Positions 55,852-64,000 of a stretch of DNA of 64,000 nt are shown one piece after another. This DNA comes from Hymenobacter radiodurans (GTDB lineage: Bacteria > Bacteroidota > Bacteroidia > Cytophagales > Hymenobacteraceae): positions 3,690,001-3,754,000 of the forward strand of contig NZ_CP037922.1 in NCBI RefSeq assembly GCF_004355185.1. The letters are read 5' to 3'. The position numbers and the translations under genes are program-made. Every line of letters starts with the position of its first letter. Within the stretch, counting starts at the first letter, position 1. The notes under the pieces are model-generated. The model saw only the letters and a list, made by a program, of their open reading frames with translations. It had not been told where the DNA came from and made no database searches.

Positions 55852-57042
55852 ATGCGCTTCTTCAAGAACAGTATTTACTCGGCTGGCTTTTGGCTGATGT
55901 GTCTGAGTTCATTTCTGTTTTTCATCAGCTTCAATATGCTCCTACCGGAGCTCCCTGATTATCTCACGCGGCTGGGCGGAGCTGACTATAAAGGATTTAT
56001 CATTGCGCTTTTTACACTTACGGCGGGAATTTCGCGGCCGTTTAGTGGCAAGTTGGCCGATACTGTGGGGCGTATTCCGGTAATGGTATTTGGCTCGCTG
56101 GTGTGCTTTCTGTGCGGCTTCTTCTACCCCTGGGTAACCACGGTTGCGGGGTTTCTGCTGCTGCGCCTGCTTCACGGATTCAGCACGGGTTTCAAACCTA
56201 CTGGCACGGCCGCCTTTATTGCCGATATCATTCCGCTCCAGCGCCGGGGTGAGGCAATGGGCTTACTGGGTGTGGCGGGCAGTTTAGGTATGGCCGCCGG
56301 GCCAGTAGTAGGAAGCTTGATTACCAATCAGTTTTCGCTCGAAACAATGTTTTACTGCTCTTCAGGAGCGGCGTTACTATCGTTAGCAGTGCAGGGCACC
56401 ATGACTGAAACCTTGCCCCAAGCCCAGCGCGAACGGTTTAGCTGGCGTCTGCTACGCTTGGAATGGAGTGAGGTACTGGAACCTCAGGTGCGCGCGCCGG
56501 CTATTGTTACGCTGCTGTGCCTGTTCCCATTCGGCATTGTGCTCACCGTTATTCCCGACCAAAGCCAACTGCTGGGCATCACCAACAAAGGGCTGTTTTT
56601 TACCTTTTTTACCACTGCATCCTTATTGGTGCGGCTAGTGGCAGGCCGCGCTTCCGACACTTACGGGCGCGTACCAATTCTACGGGTCTCGGCGGCCTTG
56701 CTGGCTTTCTCCATGATTCTGCTGATTGTAGCCAACTCGGCAACAATATTTCTAGCTGCTGCCGTCATATTCGGCTTAGCCGCAGGGCTTAACTCCCCTA
56801 CCCTCTACGCCTGGACCATCGACCTGAGCCATGAGCAGCGGCGCGGACGGGCCGTGGCCACCATGTACATCGCGCTGGAAGCCGGCATTGGGCTGGGGGC
56901 GCTGCTGTCGGGCTGGCTGTATGGCAACATCGCCAGTCATTTGCCTTATGTACACGCACTTGGAGCCATTGCTACGCTAGCCGCGCTGGCTTACCTGATG
57001 TGGGGCGTACGGGCCGAAGAGCGAGTTCGAGCTACCGCTTAA
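55852..57042 (+). CDS. MFS transporter
   Basis: Starts at MRFFKNSIYSAGFWLM (55852); the earlier ATG at 55828 lies upstream of the promoter. About 396 residues with 12 hydrophobic segments. The loop-2 motif GKLADTVGRIPVMVFGS (G-x3-D/A-x-x-G-R) is diagnostic of MFS, and RLLHGFSTGFKPTGTAAFIA resembles the drug/H+ antiporter (DHA1) group. A matching R-A-S-D-T-Y-G-R-V-P motif starts the second half. It exports or imports an unknown small molecule. Single gene. Confidence 0.9.
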   Translation: MRFFKNSIYSAGFWLMCLSSFLFFISFNMLLPELPDYLTRLGGADYKGFIIALFTLTAGISRPFSGKLADTVGRIPVMVFGSLVCFLCGFFYPWVTTVAGFLLLRLLHGFSTGFKPTGTAAFIADIIPLQRRGEAMGLLGVAGSLGMAAGPVVGSLITNQFSLETMFYCSSGAALLSLAVQGTMTETLPQAQRERFSWRLLRLEWSEVLEPQVRAPAIVTLLCLFPFGIVLTVIPDQSQLLGITNKGLFFTFFTTASLLVRLVAGRASDTYGRVPILRVSAALLAFSMILLIVANSATIFLAAAVIFGLAAGLNSPTLYAWTIDLSHEQRRGRAVATMYIALEAGIGLGALLSGWLYGNIASHLPYVHALGAIATLAALAYLMWGVRAEERVRATA

Positions 57043-57206
57043 CGTATACATAAATCTATATAGCAGAAAACTTGGAAGAGACGCGTCAATCTTGCACTTT
57101 TGGTTGCCGGATTCCCGGTCTCTTTCCTACACGGTGATTTTGGCTTATTTTAAGGAGCTATGCATGAAGGAGTATAAGCTATTCTTATCCCTTTTATTGT
57201 TTCCTT

Positions 57207-59240
57207 ATGCCTTCTTCTGTAGGCCACTGGTCAGCTCTGGCTATAGTTTTTCTTGTTGGGGGGCAATTTTGCCAAGCTCAGCAAGCTCCCATTCAGTTCG
57301 GCGATGTAAAGGCCGCCGATTTTGCCCCCCAAGCTAAAGCTGATACGACGGCTGCCGCCGAAATCCTGTGCGACTTTGGGCAGTCGAAGATCAAGGGTGG
57401 CGACGAAGGTTTCGAGCTGGTATTTGAGCGTACTACGCGTCTGCGCATCCACCGCAAAGCTGGTTATGCATGGGCTACCGTGCAGGTGCCGCTCTACCAT
57501 AAAGACGGGCGAAAGGAAGAAATAAATGGCCTTAAGGGTTTCACTTACAATCTGGTGAATGGCCAGGTAGTGAAGGAGAAGCTGAACAAAGAAGCCATCT
57601 TCGAAGAAAAGGTAGATGCGAATCATCTGCGCTGCGCTTTTACGTTGCCCAATGTGCGTGAGGGGTCCATTATCGAGTACTCCTACACCATCAAATCGGA
57701 CTTCCTGTTCAACCTTCAGGACTGGCAGTTTCAGCATACCATTCCAGTGCGCTGGAGTGAGTACCGCACCGTCGTTCCGCAGTTCTTTACCTACAAAGCT
57801 ACCGTTCGCAGCTATCTGCCTTTCGCGGTAAAGGAAAGTCAGGCCGTCGCCTATGGCACAAGCATTCGCATGGCCAAAAAGGACTCCTATGGCAATCAGG
57901 TAGCAAGTAGCGGCACCAACACGATGCAGATCAGCGCTCAGGCGCTCAGCTCGCGTTGGGTAATGAAGGATGTTGCGGCTTTCCGCGACGAGCCTTACAT
58001 GACAACCGCGCGGGACTATATCAGCAGTCTGGATTTCGAATTAGATGGCATTCAGTACCCCGAGCAGAAATACCAGCAGATAACCAGCACCTGGGAGAAA
58101 ATAGCCTCTGAATTGCTGAATGACGAGCAATTCGGCTTAGCACTAAGCAAGACTACGCCGCTCACAAATTCTGCAACAGCCTTAGTGGCGCAATATCCTA
58201 ATCCCACGGAGCGCCTGAATGCGGCCGTGGCATTAGTGCAGCGCACGGTGCATTACAACGGGCAAAATCGTTTGTACACCACAGCGTCACTGAAGCGCAT
58301 ATGCGAGCAAGGCACTGGAAACGCAGCCGAGCTGAATCTGCTGCTCATTAATACGCTACGCGCGGCTGGTCTGGCGGCAGAACTGCTGCTGATCAGCACC
58401 CGCAGCCACGGCCGCATCCAGACTGATTTGCCCGTACTCAGCCAATTCAACTATGTGGCGGCTCTGGTCACCATGCCTGATAACAAAGAGGTGTTAGTAG
58501 ATGCTACCGCACCCCTCACCACTGTTGGTATCTTGCCCGAGCGCTGCCTCAATGGACAAGGTCGGCTGGTTGACAAGGCGGGCGGCCGCTGGGTGTCGTT
58601 GGTGCCAACCCAACGCTACACCCGTTATACCTCGGCCCAACTGGCGTTAGATGAGCAGGGCGCACTGGGGGGCAAAGTTAAGCTAGAGCACACAGGCTAT
58701 GCTGGCATAGAGGCCCGCGAACAACTAGCCGGCACCACCGAGCAACAGTTTGTCAAGAATTTGCAGCAACGCTGGCCCGAGTGGACCCTGACAGGGCCCG
58801 TATTCAATAACGTTGCCGCCTCACAGCAACCATTTAGCGTAGAAGTTGGCGTAAAAATCCCGGGTGCTGAGTCATCAGCTACCACGCTATACGTGCAGCC
58901 TTTACGCCACCTTGGAGAAGCTCAAAATCCCTTTCGCTTTGAAGATCGGCAGTTCCCAGTCGATTTTGGAATGCCCCATGAGCATAGCCAAACTATAGTA
59001 CTGACGTTGCCAGCCGGCTATGAAGTGCAGGAACTTCCAGCTAACCTACTGCTAACCCTGCCCAACGATGGGGGGCGTTTTCAATTCAATATCACGCCGC
59101 AGCAAAATACCCTGCATATCAGCAGCCGCCTTCAGCTTCGCAAAACCGAATATTCAGCCCAGGAATATGCTTCCCTGCGCGAACTGTACAGTCGCGTGGT
59201 AGCAAAGCACGCGGAGGCCATTGTGGTAAAGCGCAAGTAA
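57207..59240 (+). CDS. DUF3857 / degenerate transglutaminase-like protein, copy 1
   Basis: A 677-residue secreted protein: signal peptide ending near Q-A-Q, then the DUF3857 domain (about 55-220, with GFTYNLVNGQVVKEKLNK and FTLPNVREGSIIEYSYTIKS) and a transglutaminase-like core (about 330-440). The core has lost its catalytic Cys and His: TGNAAELNLLLINTL replaces the G-D-C-K pattern and FNYVAALVTM replaces F-N-H-V. The Asp region (LVDAT) remains. So it is probably a non-enzymatic relative, likely in the periplasm. First of three tandem paralogues; the frame is conserved with copy 2. Confidence 0.82.
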   Translation: MPSSVGHWSALAIVFLVGGQFCQAQQAPIQFGDVKAADFAPQAKADTTAAAEILCDFGQSKIKGGDEGFELVFERTTRLRIHRKAGYAWATVQVPLYHKDGRKEEINGLKGFTYNLVNGQVVKEKLNKEAIFEEKVDANHLRCAFTLPNVREGSIIEYSYTIKSDFLFNLQDWQFQHTIPVRWSEYRTVVPQFFTYKATVRSYLPFAVKESQAVAYGTSIRMAKKDSYGNQVASSGTNTMQISAQALSSRWVMKDVAAFRDEPYMTTARDYISSLDFELDGIQYPEQKYQQITSTWEKIASELLNDEQFGLALSKTTPLTNSATALVAQYPNPTERLNAAVALVQRTVHYNGQNRLYTTASLKRICEQGTGNAAELNLLLINTLRAAGLAAELLLISTRSHGRIQTDLPVLSQFNYVAALVTMPDNKEVLVDATAPLTTVGILPERCLNGQGRLVDKAGGRWVSLVPTQRYTRYTSAQLALDEQGALGGKVKLEHTGYAGIEAREQLAGTTEQQFVKNLQQRWPEWTLTGPVFNNVAASQQPFSVEVGVKIPGAESSATTLYVQPLRHLGEAQNPFRFEDRQFPVDFGMPHEHSQTIVLTLPAGYEVQELPANLLLTLPNDGGRFQFNITPQQNTLHISSRLQLRKTEYSAQEYASLRELYSRVVAKHAEAIVVKRK

Positions 59241-59417
59241 TTAAGCATGTATACTTTATAACGCTTCATCTTACAGTAAGCCTATTGCATTTTTTGACGA
59301 CTCTAGGCACGGGAATGCCCGGAATACTTTAACTGTAAAATTTCACTTTGCCCTGTATTCTCTCCGAGTAATTTTCTTCCTCCGAATAATCTCAACCTCA
59401 TTCAACAGCAATACTTT

Positions 59418-61481
59418 ATGCCGAAAAATTTACTCCATCGTAGCGCTCTAACTTTATTGCTACTGACGGGCGCTTCCCAACTTCCCGTCTTTGGTCAGGC
59501 TGATCCGATCAAGTTTGGCAAGCCTGACCTAGCTGATTTCGACGCCAAAAACTTTGTGGCCGACAGCGCCGCTGAAGCCGTCGTGCTCTGCGACTTCGGC
59601 CGCACTCGCTTCGAAACCGGCAGCGGCGACTTTAAGCTAGTTTTTGAGCGCGTTACTCGGATCAAAATCCTCAAAAAATCGGGCTACGACTGGGCCATCG
59701 TGAAGGTGCCACTTTATAAAAAGGGCTCCAACGAAGAGAAGATTTCGGCACTACGCGGCTTCACTTACAATATGGTGAACGGGCAGCTAGTGAAGGAGAA
59801 AATGGCTTCCGATGCTACCTTCATGGAGCAGCAGACGACCAACAACTTCATCCGCAAGTTCACGCTGCCCAACGTGCGTGAGGGCTCCGTAATTGAGTAT
59901 ACCTACACCGTCAACTCCGATTTCCTGTTCAACTTCCAGGACTGGCAGTTTCAGCACTACATCCCCGTGCGCTGGAGCGAGTATCGGGCGGCTATTCCGG
60001 AGTATTTCGATTACAAGCAGCTATTTCAGGGCTATGAGCCTCTAGCTGTGCAGGAGCGCACCGAAGGACTCACGCAGTTCAGCTTTAGTCAGGGTGGGTC
60101 ATTCAATGAAGGCACTGCAATGAGTGGAGGAAGCGGGCGCACAGGGCCTAGCTCTACAACCGTGACGCCGCGCGTTACCAACTACCGCTGGGCTATGAAG
60201 CAGGTACCCGGCTTCCGTAATGAGCCTTTTATGACGACCTCTAAGGACTATGTTGCCCGCGTGGACTTCGAATTAGCCGGATATCAATGGCCTGGACAAG
60301 CGTACGAAAGTGTAGCCGGCTCTTGGCAAAAAATTGATGATGAACTGCTTAATCACGAAAACCTAGGGTCTCAGCTGAAACGCGGCGGCTTCTTGAAAGC
60401 AGAGCTGGCAGCCATCACCGCCCAGCACACCGACCCAGCGGCCCGCGCCGCAGCGGTACACGCTATGGTGCGCAAAGCCGTGAAGCACAACGGCACTGAC
60501 TGGATGCTGAGTACTGGCTCGCTTAAGCGCACTTACGATCAGCATACCGGCAATTCGGCCGACGTAAACCTGCTGCTCATCGCGGCGTTGCGCGATGCTG
60601 GCTTGGAGGCCAACCCCGTAGTACTTAGCACTCGCAGCCATGGCCGCCTGACGGAGACAATGCCCTTGATGTCGAGCTTCAACTACGTGGTAGCCCATGT
60701 TGCTTTACCCGGCAACCAAGAACTGCTAGCCGACGCTACCGATGCCTTGCTCCCTTTCGGAATGCTTCCGACGCGCTGCCTCAGCGGGACGGGTCGCCTG
60801 TTGCTGCCGGGCGCGGGCAAGTCGCGGTGGGTAAGCCTTACACCTGCTCAACGCTATGTAAACTATCATCTAGTCCATCTCACGATGGATGAGCGCGGGG
60901 GCATGAAGGGTAAAGTGCACCGGGAAAACGGCGGCTACGCAGGGCTGGACCAACGTGAAACCCTGGAAAAAAAGGGAGAGAAGAAGTTTATGGAAGATAT
61001 GGCCAAAACCCACGAGGGCTGGTCCATTCCTGCCTATGCCTTCAAAGAGCGCGAAACCCTGCACAAACCACTTACCCTAGATTACGAGTTTACCGCACCC
61101 GGCGCTGATGCCCCTACTCCTACCCTTTACCTGAATCTGGTGCGGCACTTCAGCGCGGAACGCAATCCTTTTGTGCACGAAGACCGTCGTTTTCCGGTTG
61201 ATTTTGCGGCTCCTTATGACGAAACAGTACAGTTGAACATTACTCTCCCTGCCGGCTACGAACCGGAGGATATGCCCAAACCTACGGCTGTAAAGCTGCC
61301 CGAAGATGGGGGCTTATTTACATATCAGGTGGCAGCCTCGCCGGGCACTATCCAGATTATGAGCCGCATGACGCTGCGTCGGGCCGTGTATTCGGCGGAA
61401 GAATACACGTACCTGCGCGAGTTTTATAGCCGTATGCTGGCCAAGCAGGCCGAGCAGATTGTGTTGAAGAAGAAATCATGA
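59418..61481 (+). CDS. DUF3857 / degenerate transglutaminase-like protein, copy 2
   Basis: A 687-residue paralogue of the preceding gene with the same order: signal peptide (LTLLLLTGASQLPVFG), DUF3857 (GFTYNMVNGQLVKEKMAS, FTLPNVREGSVIEYTYTVNS) and a core with HTGNSADVNLLLIAALRDAG and FNYVVAHVALPG. It also lacks the Cys and His of active transglutaminases but keeps LADAT. Compared with copy 1 it has a Gly/Ser/Thr insertion near residues 220-245. It overlaps the next gene by 4 bp (ATGA), so translation is coupled. Function unknown. Confidence 0.82.
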   Translation: MPKNLLHRSALTLLLLTGASQLPVFGQADPIKFGKPDLADFDAKNFVADSAAEAVVLCDFGRTRFETGSGDFKLVFERVTRIKILKKSGYDWAIVKVPLYKKGSNEEKISALRGFTYNMVNGQLVKEKMASDATFMEQQTTNNFIRKFTLPNVREGSVIEYTYTVNSDFLFNFQDWQFQHYIPVRWSEYRAAIPEYFDYKQLFQGYEPLAVQERTEGLTQFSFSQGGSFNEGTAMSGGSGRTGPSSTTVTPRVTNYRWAMKQVPGFRNEPFMTTSKDYVARVDFELAGYQWPGQAYESVAGSWQKIDDELLNHENLGSQLKRGGFLKAELAAITAQHTDPAARAAAVHAMVRKAVKHNGTDWMLSTGSLKRTYDQHTGNSADVNLLLIAALRDAGLEANPVVLSTRSHGRLTETMPLMSSFNYVVAHVALPGNQELLADATDALLPFGMLPTRCLSGTGRLLLPGAGKSRWVSLTPAQRYVNYHLVHLTMDERGGMKGKVHRENGGYAGLDQRETLEKKGEKKFMEDMAKTHEGWSIPAYAFKERETLHKPLTLDYEFTAPGADAPTPTLYLNLVRHFSAERNPFVHEDRRFPVDFAAPYDETVQLNITLPAGYEPEDMPKPTAVKLPEDGGLFTYQVAASPGTIQIMSRMTLRRAVYSAEEYTYLREFYSRMLAKQAEQIVLKKKS

Positions 61482-63433
61482 GCTATTTTTTAACTACTCT
61501 GCGCCGTGCAAGCCTTGGCTTTACGCTGAGCGGCCTGGTTGCCTCAGCGGCCTGGGCCGGAGGGCAGCCCCCCAAATATGCACTGTCAGATTTGCCCACC
61601 AGCCTGCGCGAAAATGCCCACGCTGTAGTGCGCGAATATGAGGAGACTCTACTAGTAAAATCGGTGGGACGCACGGTGCAGACGGTGCACCGCGCAGCCA
61701 CCATCCTCGACGACAATGGTAAGCATTGGGCGGGCGAACTGGTGTCTTACGATCAGCTAAACTCGGTGAATTACCTGCGCGGCGCTGTCTATGACGCAAA
61801 CGGGCGGCTGATTCGGCAGCTGAAGGCCTCGGATGTAAAAGACTACAGCCTCGCCGATGGAATTAGTCTGGCGACCGACACGCGCGGCCGGCTCGCCGAT
61901 TTAAGTCAGGCTACCTACCCCTACACCGTTGAGTTTGAGTACGAAGTCACTTCGGACAATCCTTTGTTCTACTCTTCCTGGCATCCACAAGCTGGTGAGC
62001 ACGTCGCGGTGGAGCACGCCTCATTTCGGGTGATAACGCCCACGGAGTTGCCGCTACGCTACCAGGAGCGCCACTTGCCCGGCAGTTCAGCTGTGGTTCG
62101 CAGCAAGCAGGGCGCCTTGGATGTATATCAGTGGCAGGTAGCCAACTTGGTGGCGCTGGAGCAGGAGACAGCCGGTCCGCCCCTGGAAGAGCTAGTGCCC
62201 GCCGTGCTAACTGCGCCTACCGCCTTTGAAGTGCAAGGCCATCGGGGCGCACTCACCTCCTGGCAGACGCTGGGCCAGTGGAACTACGATCTGAATGCGG
62301 GCCGCGACGTGCTACCCGCCGACGTGAAAGCGCGCATCGCAGCTTTGGTGAAAGATGTACCTGACGAGCGGACCCGCATTCGCAAGGTGTATGAGTATTT
62401 GCAAGCCAATACACGCTACATTTCTATTCAACTGGGATTAGGCGGATGGCAGACCTTTCCGGCCAGCGCCGTGAGTGCAACCGGCTACGGCGACTGCAAG
62501 GCGCTGACTAACTATTGCATGGCTTTGCTTAAGGCTGCCGACGTCACTGCCTACTGCGCCCTGGTGCGGGCCGATGAGGCAGATATTCGGACGGAGTTCC
62601 CAAGCAATCAGTTTAACCACGTTGTGCTCTGTGTACCGCTGAAAGCAGCTAAGGCAGATACAGTGTGGCTGGAGTGCACGAGTCAGAATCAAGCGTTCGG
62701 CTACATGGGCAGCTTTACCGGCAACCGTCACGCGTTGCTGCTCACGCCTACGGGGGGCAAAATTGTGCGTACGCCTCGTTATGGTGCCGTTGAAAACCGA
62801 CGCGAGCGGCGCGCTGACCTCTATCTGGATGCCCAAGGCACGGCCACTGTCAGCGTTCGGACGATGCGCACGGGGCAGGAACAAGATCACCATAGCCAAT
62901 TGCTTCACGGCTTATCCCCGGCTGATCAGAAAAAGCAAATTGCTGAATCATTGCCTTTGCCCAACTTCAGCATCACAAAGTTTAATCTCGCTCCTGACCG
63001 GCGCACAGCATTGCCGGCCGTGGTAGAAACGCTTGGGCTTACGTTACCCAATTTTGCCCCCCCGAGCGGCAAACGGGCTTTCCTCACGCCAAATCTGCTC
63101 AGCCGCCTGCCAGCCTTGGCAGCGCCCGTGGGTGAGCGCCGGGCCGATATTTGGCTCGATCATGCCTTTTCGCATGCCGATACGGTGCGCATACACGTGC
63201 CGGCTGGCTTCCAGGCAGAAACCTTACCGCCTCCGGTACAGCTGACGACGGCTTTTGGAACGTATTCCAGCCAAATTCAAACGTTGCCCGACGGCACATT
63301 ACAATATGTGCGGCGTTTGCACATGCCCCGCACCCGCTTTCCCCGCACCGATTATCCGGCATATGTCGAGTTTCGCCGCAAAATCAGCACGGCTGATAAA
63401 GCGCAACTGGTACTGCTGAAAAATGAAGCGTAA
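61478..63433 (+). CDS. DUF3857 / transglutaminase domain protein, copy 3 (with catalytic Cys and His)
   Basis: A 651-residue secreted protein whose core keeps GYGDCKALTNYCMALLKAA (catalytic Cys) and FPSNQFNHVVLCVPL (His). The third residue, normally Asp, appears to be Glu (VWLECTSQ). The N-terminal DUF3857 region has YVVREYEETLLVKSVG-like strands and LRGAVYDANGRLIRQLKASD. It could cleave or crosslink amide bonds in periplasmic or surface protein, or cell-wall material. Coupled to copy 2 by the ATGA overlap; the three genes probably form one operon, ended by the terminator at 63449-63477. Confidence 0.85.
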   Translation: MSYFLTTLRRASLGFTLSGLVASAAWAGGQPPKYALSDLPTSLRENAHAVVREYEETLLVKSVGRTVQTVHRAATILDDNGKHWAGELVSYDQLNSVNYLRGAVYDANGRLIRQLKASDVKDYSLADGISLATDTRGRLADLSQATYPYTVEFEYEVTSDNPLFYSSWHPQAGEHVAVEHASFRVITPTELPLRYQERHLPGSSAVVRSKQGALDVYQWQVANLVALEQETAGPPLEELVPAVLTAPTAFEVQGHRGALTSWQTLGQWNYDLNAGRDVLPADVKARIAALVKDVPDERTRIRKVYEYLQANTRYISIQLGLGGWQTFPASAVSATGYGDCKALTNYCMALLKAADVTAYCALVRADEADIRTEFPSNQFNHVVLCVPLKAAKADTVWLECTSQNQAFGYMGSFTGNRHALLLTPTGGKIVRTPRYGAVENRRERRADLYLDAQGTATVSVRTMRTGQEQDHHSQLLHGLSPADQKKQIAESLPLPNFSITKFNLAPDRRTALPAVVETLGLTLPNFAPPSGKRAFLTPNLLSRLPALAAPVGERRADIWLDHAFSHADTVRIHVPAGFQAETLPPPVQLTTAFGTYSSQIQTLPDGTLQYVRRLHMPRTRFPRTDYPAYVEFRRKISTADKAQLVLLKNEA

Positions 63434-63448
63434 CAGACTTTGTGTTAT

Positions 63449-63477
63449 AAAAAAGCCGGCCTAAGGCCGGCTTTTTT
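63449..63477 (+). terminator. Terminator of the DUF3857 operon
   Basis: Perfect 13-bp arms AAAAAAGCCGGCC / GGCCGGCTTTTTT with a 3-base loop, 16 bp after the stop. Confidence 0.9.
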
Positions 63478-63625
63478 TATGTCTGGGGGGCAAATTATTT
63501 GGGAGTTGGCACCTTTCAAAACCGATAAGTATCGTTGCATGAAAATACTACTCTAGTGCGCTCACTGCTACCCGGCTACCTTTCTCGGACAGAGGCGTAA
63601 CTTGTTTGCCGATAGGTACTTCTTT

Positions 63626-64000
63626 ATGCCCGTAATTTTTCTTTGGGCTGGCCGCCCTAGTAGGCGCTGGCCGCTGTTTTTATTTATGCTGTTGGGTGCA
63701 GTGGAAGCCGTTGCGCAAGTACCCAAGACTATATGGGCGGATGCTGCGCCTGCCTCTGCCGCCGCACGGATTTTGGCTTCCGGCCTAACTCAGTTTCGGG
63801 CAGTTCGCTTTCAGACGTCGGCTTTGCGGACAGCGCTACAAGCCGCTCCAGTTATTCGTAAAGGTGCTCAGCTCGGTCAGGAAACTGTGCTTTCGCTTCC
63901 TTTTCCAGATGGCTCCAGCCAACGCTTTCAGGTGACGGAAACTGCTGTGCTGCATCCTCAGCTAGCTGCTCGTTATCCACGCATTAAAACGTATACGGCG
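63626..64000 (+). CDS. Probable secreted reprolysin-type metallopeptidase, N-terminus only
   Basis: ATG at 63626 opens a frame that runs off the end (125 codons seen). The N-terminus has a basic start, hydrophobic PLFLFMLLGAVEAVAQ and a signal-peptidase-like end. The following LPFPDGSSQRFQVTETAVLH and LAARYPRIKTYT are characteristic of the propeptide of Bacteroidota reprolysin-like (M12B-type) peptidases, often exported by the T9SS. The catalytic H-E-x-x-H lies beyond the window, so the function rests on the prodomain only. Confidence 0.6.
   Translation, partial: MPVIFLWAGRPSRRWPLFLFMLLGAVEAVAQVPKTIWADAAPASAAARILASGLTQFRAVRFQTSALRTALQAAPVIRKGAQLGQETVLSLPFPDGSSQRFQVTETAVLHPQLAARYPRIKTYTA

Noticed and set aside
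57092..57337. Alternative signal-peptide-like frame starting before the first DUF3857 gene
   Set aside because: MKEYKLFLSLLLFPYAFF looks like a signal, but the frame does not join the conserved protein; the start at 57207 aligns with the paralogue at 59418.

Overview
The window looks like a chromosomal segment of a member of the Bacteroidota, most likely Hymenobacter or a close relative (Cytophagales, Hymenobacteraceae). The reasons are an Oar-like TonB-dependent receptor, DUF3857, DUF4136 and DUF983 proteins, OafA-like acyltransferases, promoters of the Bacteroidota type (TAnnTTTG at -7) and few Shine-Dalgarno sequences. The genus is inferred from protein flavour; no rRNA is present.

Region 1 (1-36905, almost all minus strand) is a large surface-polysaccharide (capsule/O-antigen) locus. 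It holds about fourteen glycosyltransferases (GT2, GT4, GT61 and one STELLO-like), a Wzx-type flippase, a Wzm/Wzt ABC exporter, an FkbM methyltransferase and nucleotide-sugar genes: gmd and fcl (GDP-L-fucose), ugd and a UDP-glucuronate decarboxylase (UDP-xylose), an fdtA / aminotransferase / GNAT cassette (dTDP-3-amino-3,6-dideoxyhexose), and an aminotransferase / SDR / acetyltransferase trio for an unidentified amino sugar. An asnB-like amidotransferase is the most upstream gene. The locus is patchy in GC, carries a 330-bp perfect direct repeat inside two glycosyltransferase genes, and is interrupted at 15.4-19.5 kb by decaying acyltransferase genes.

Region 2 (37-46 kb) carries an acyl-CoA-binding-like protein, a GlcD-type FAD oxidase, an NlpC/P60 lipoprotein, the TonB-dependent receptor, tRNA-Ala(GGC), a cysE-cysK pair and a cupin. 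Region 3 (46-57 kb) holds a HEAT-repeat/cyclophilin lipoprotein, a redoxin, a polytopic membrane protein, small envelope proteins, an ABC exporter and an MFS transporter. Region 4 (57.2-63.4 kb) has three tandem DUF3857/transglutaminase-like proteins, then the start of a probable secreted metallopeptidase that runs off the window.

Two sequence-level patterns stand out. First, a 9-mer plus AT tail, CTGGGGGGC-WWW, occurs 20 times by eye on both strands, in genes, gaps and terminators; about 0.5 would be expected for the 9-mer at even base composition. Second, at least seven reading frames are broken by what looks like one missing base in a homopolymer, some of them in these G tracts. The second pattern may be real slippage or a sequencing artefact, and the two explanations are kept apart below.
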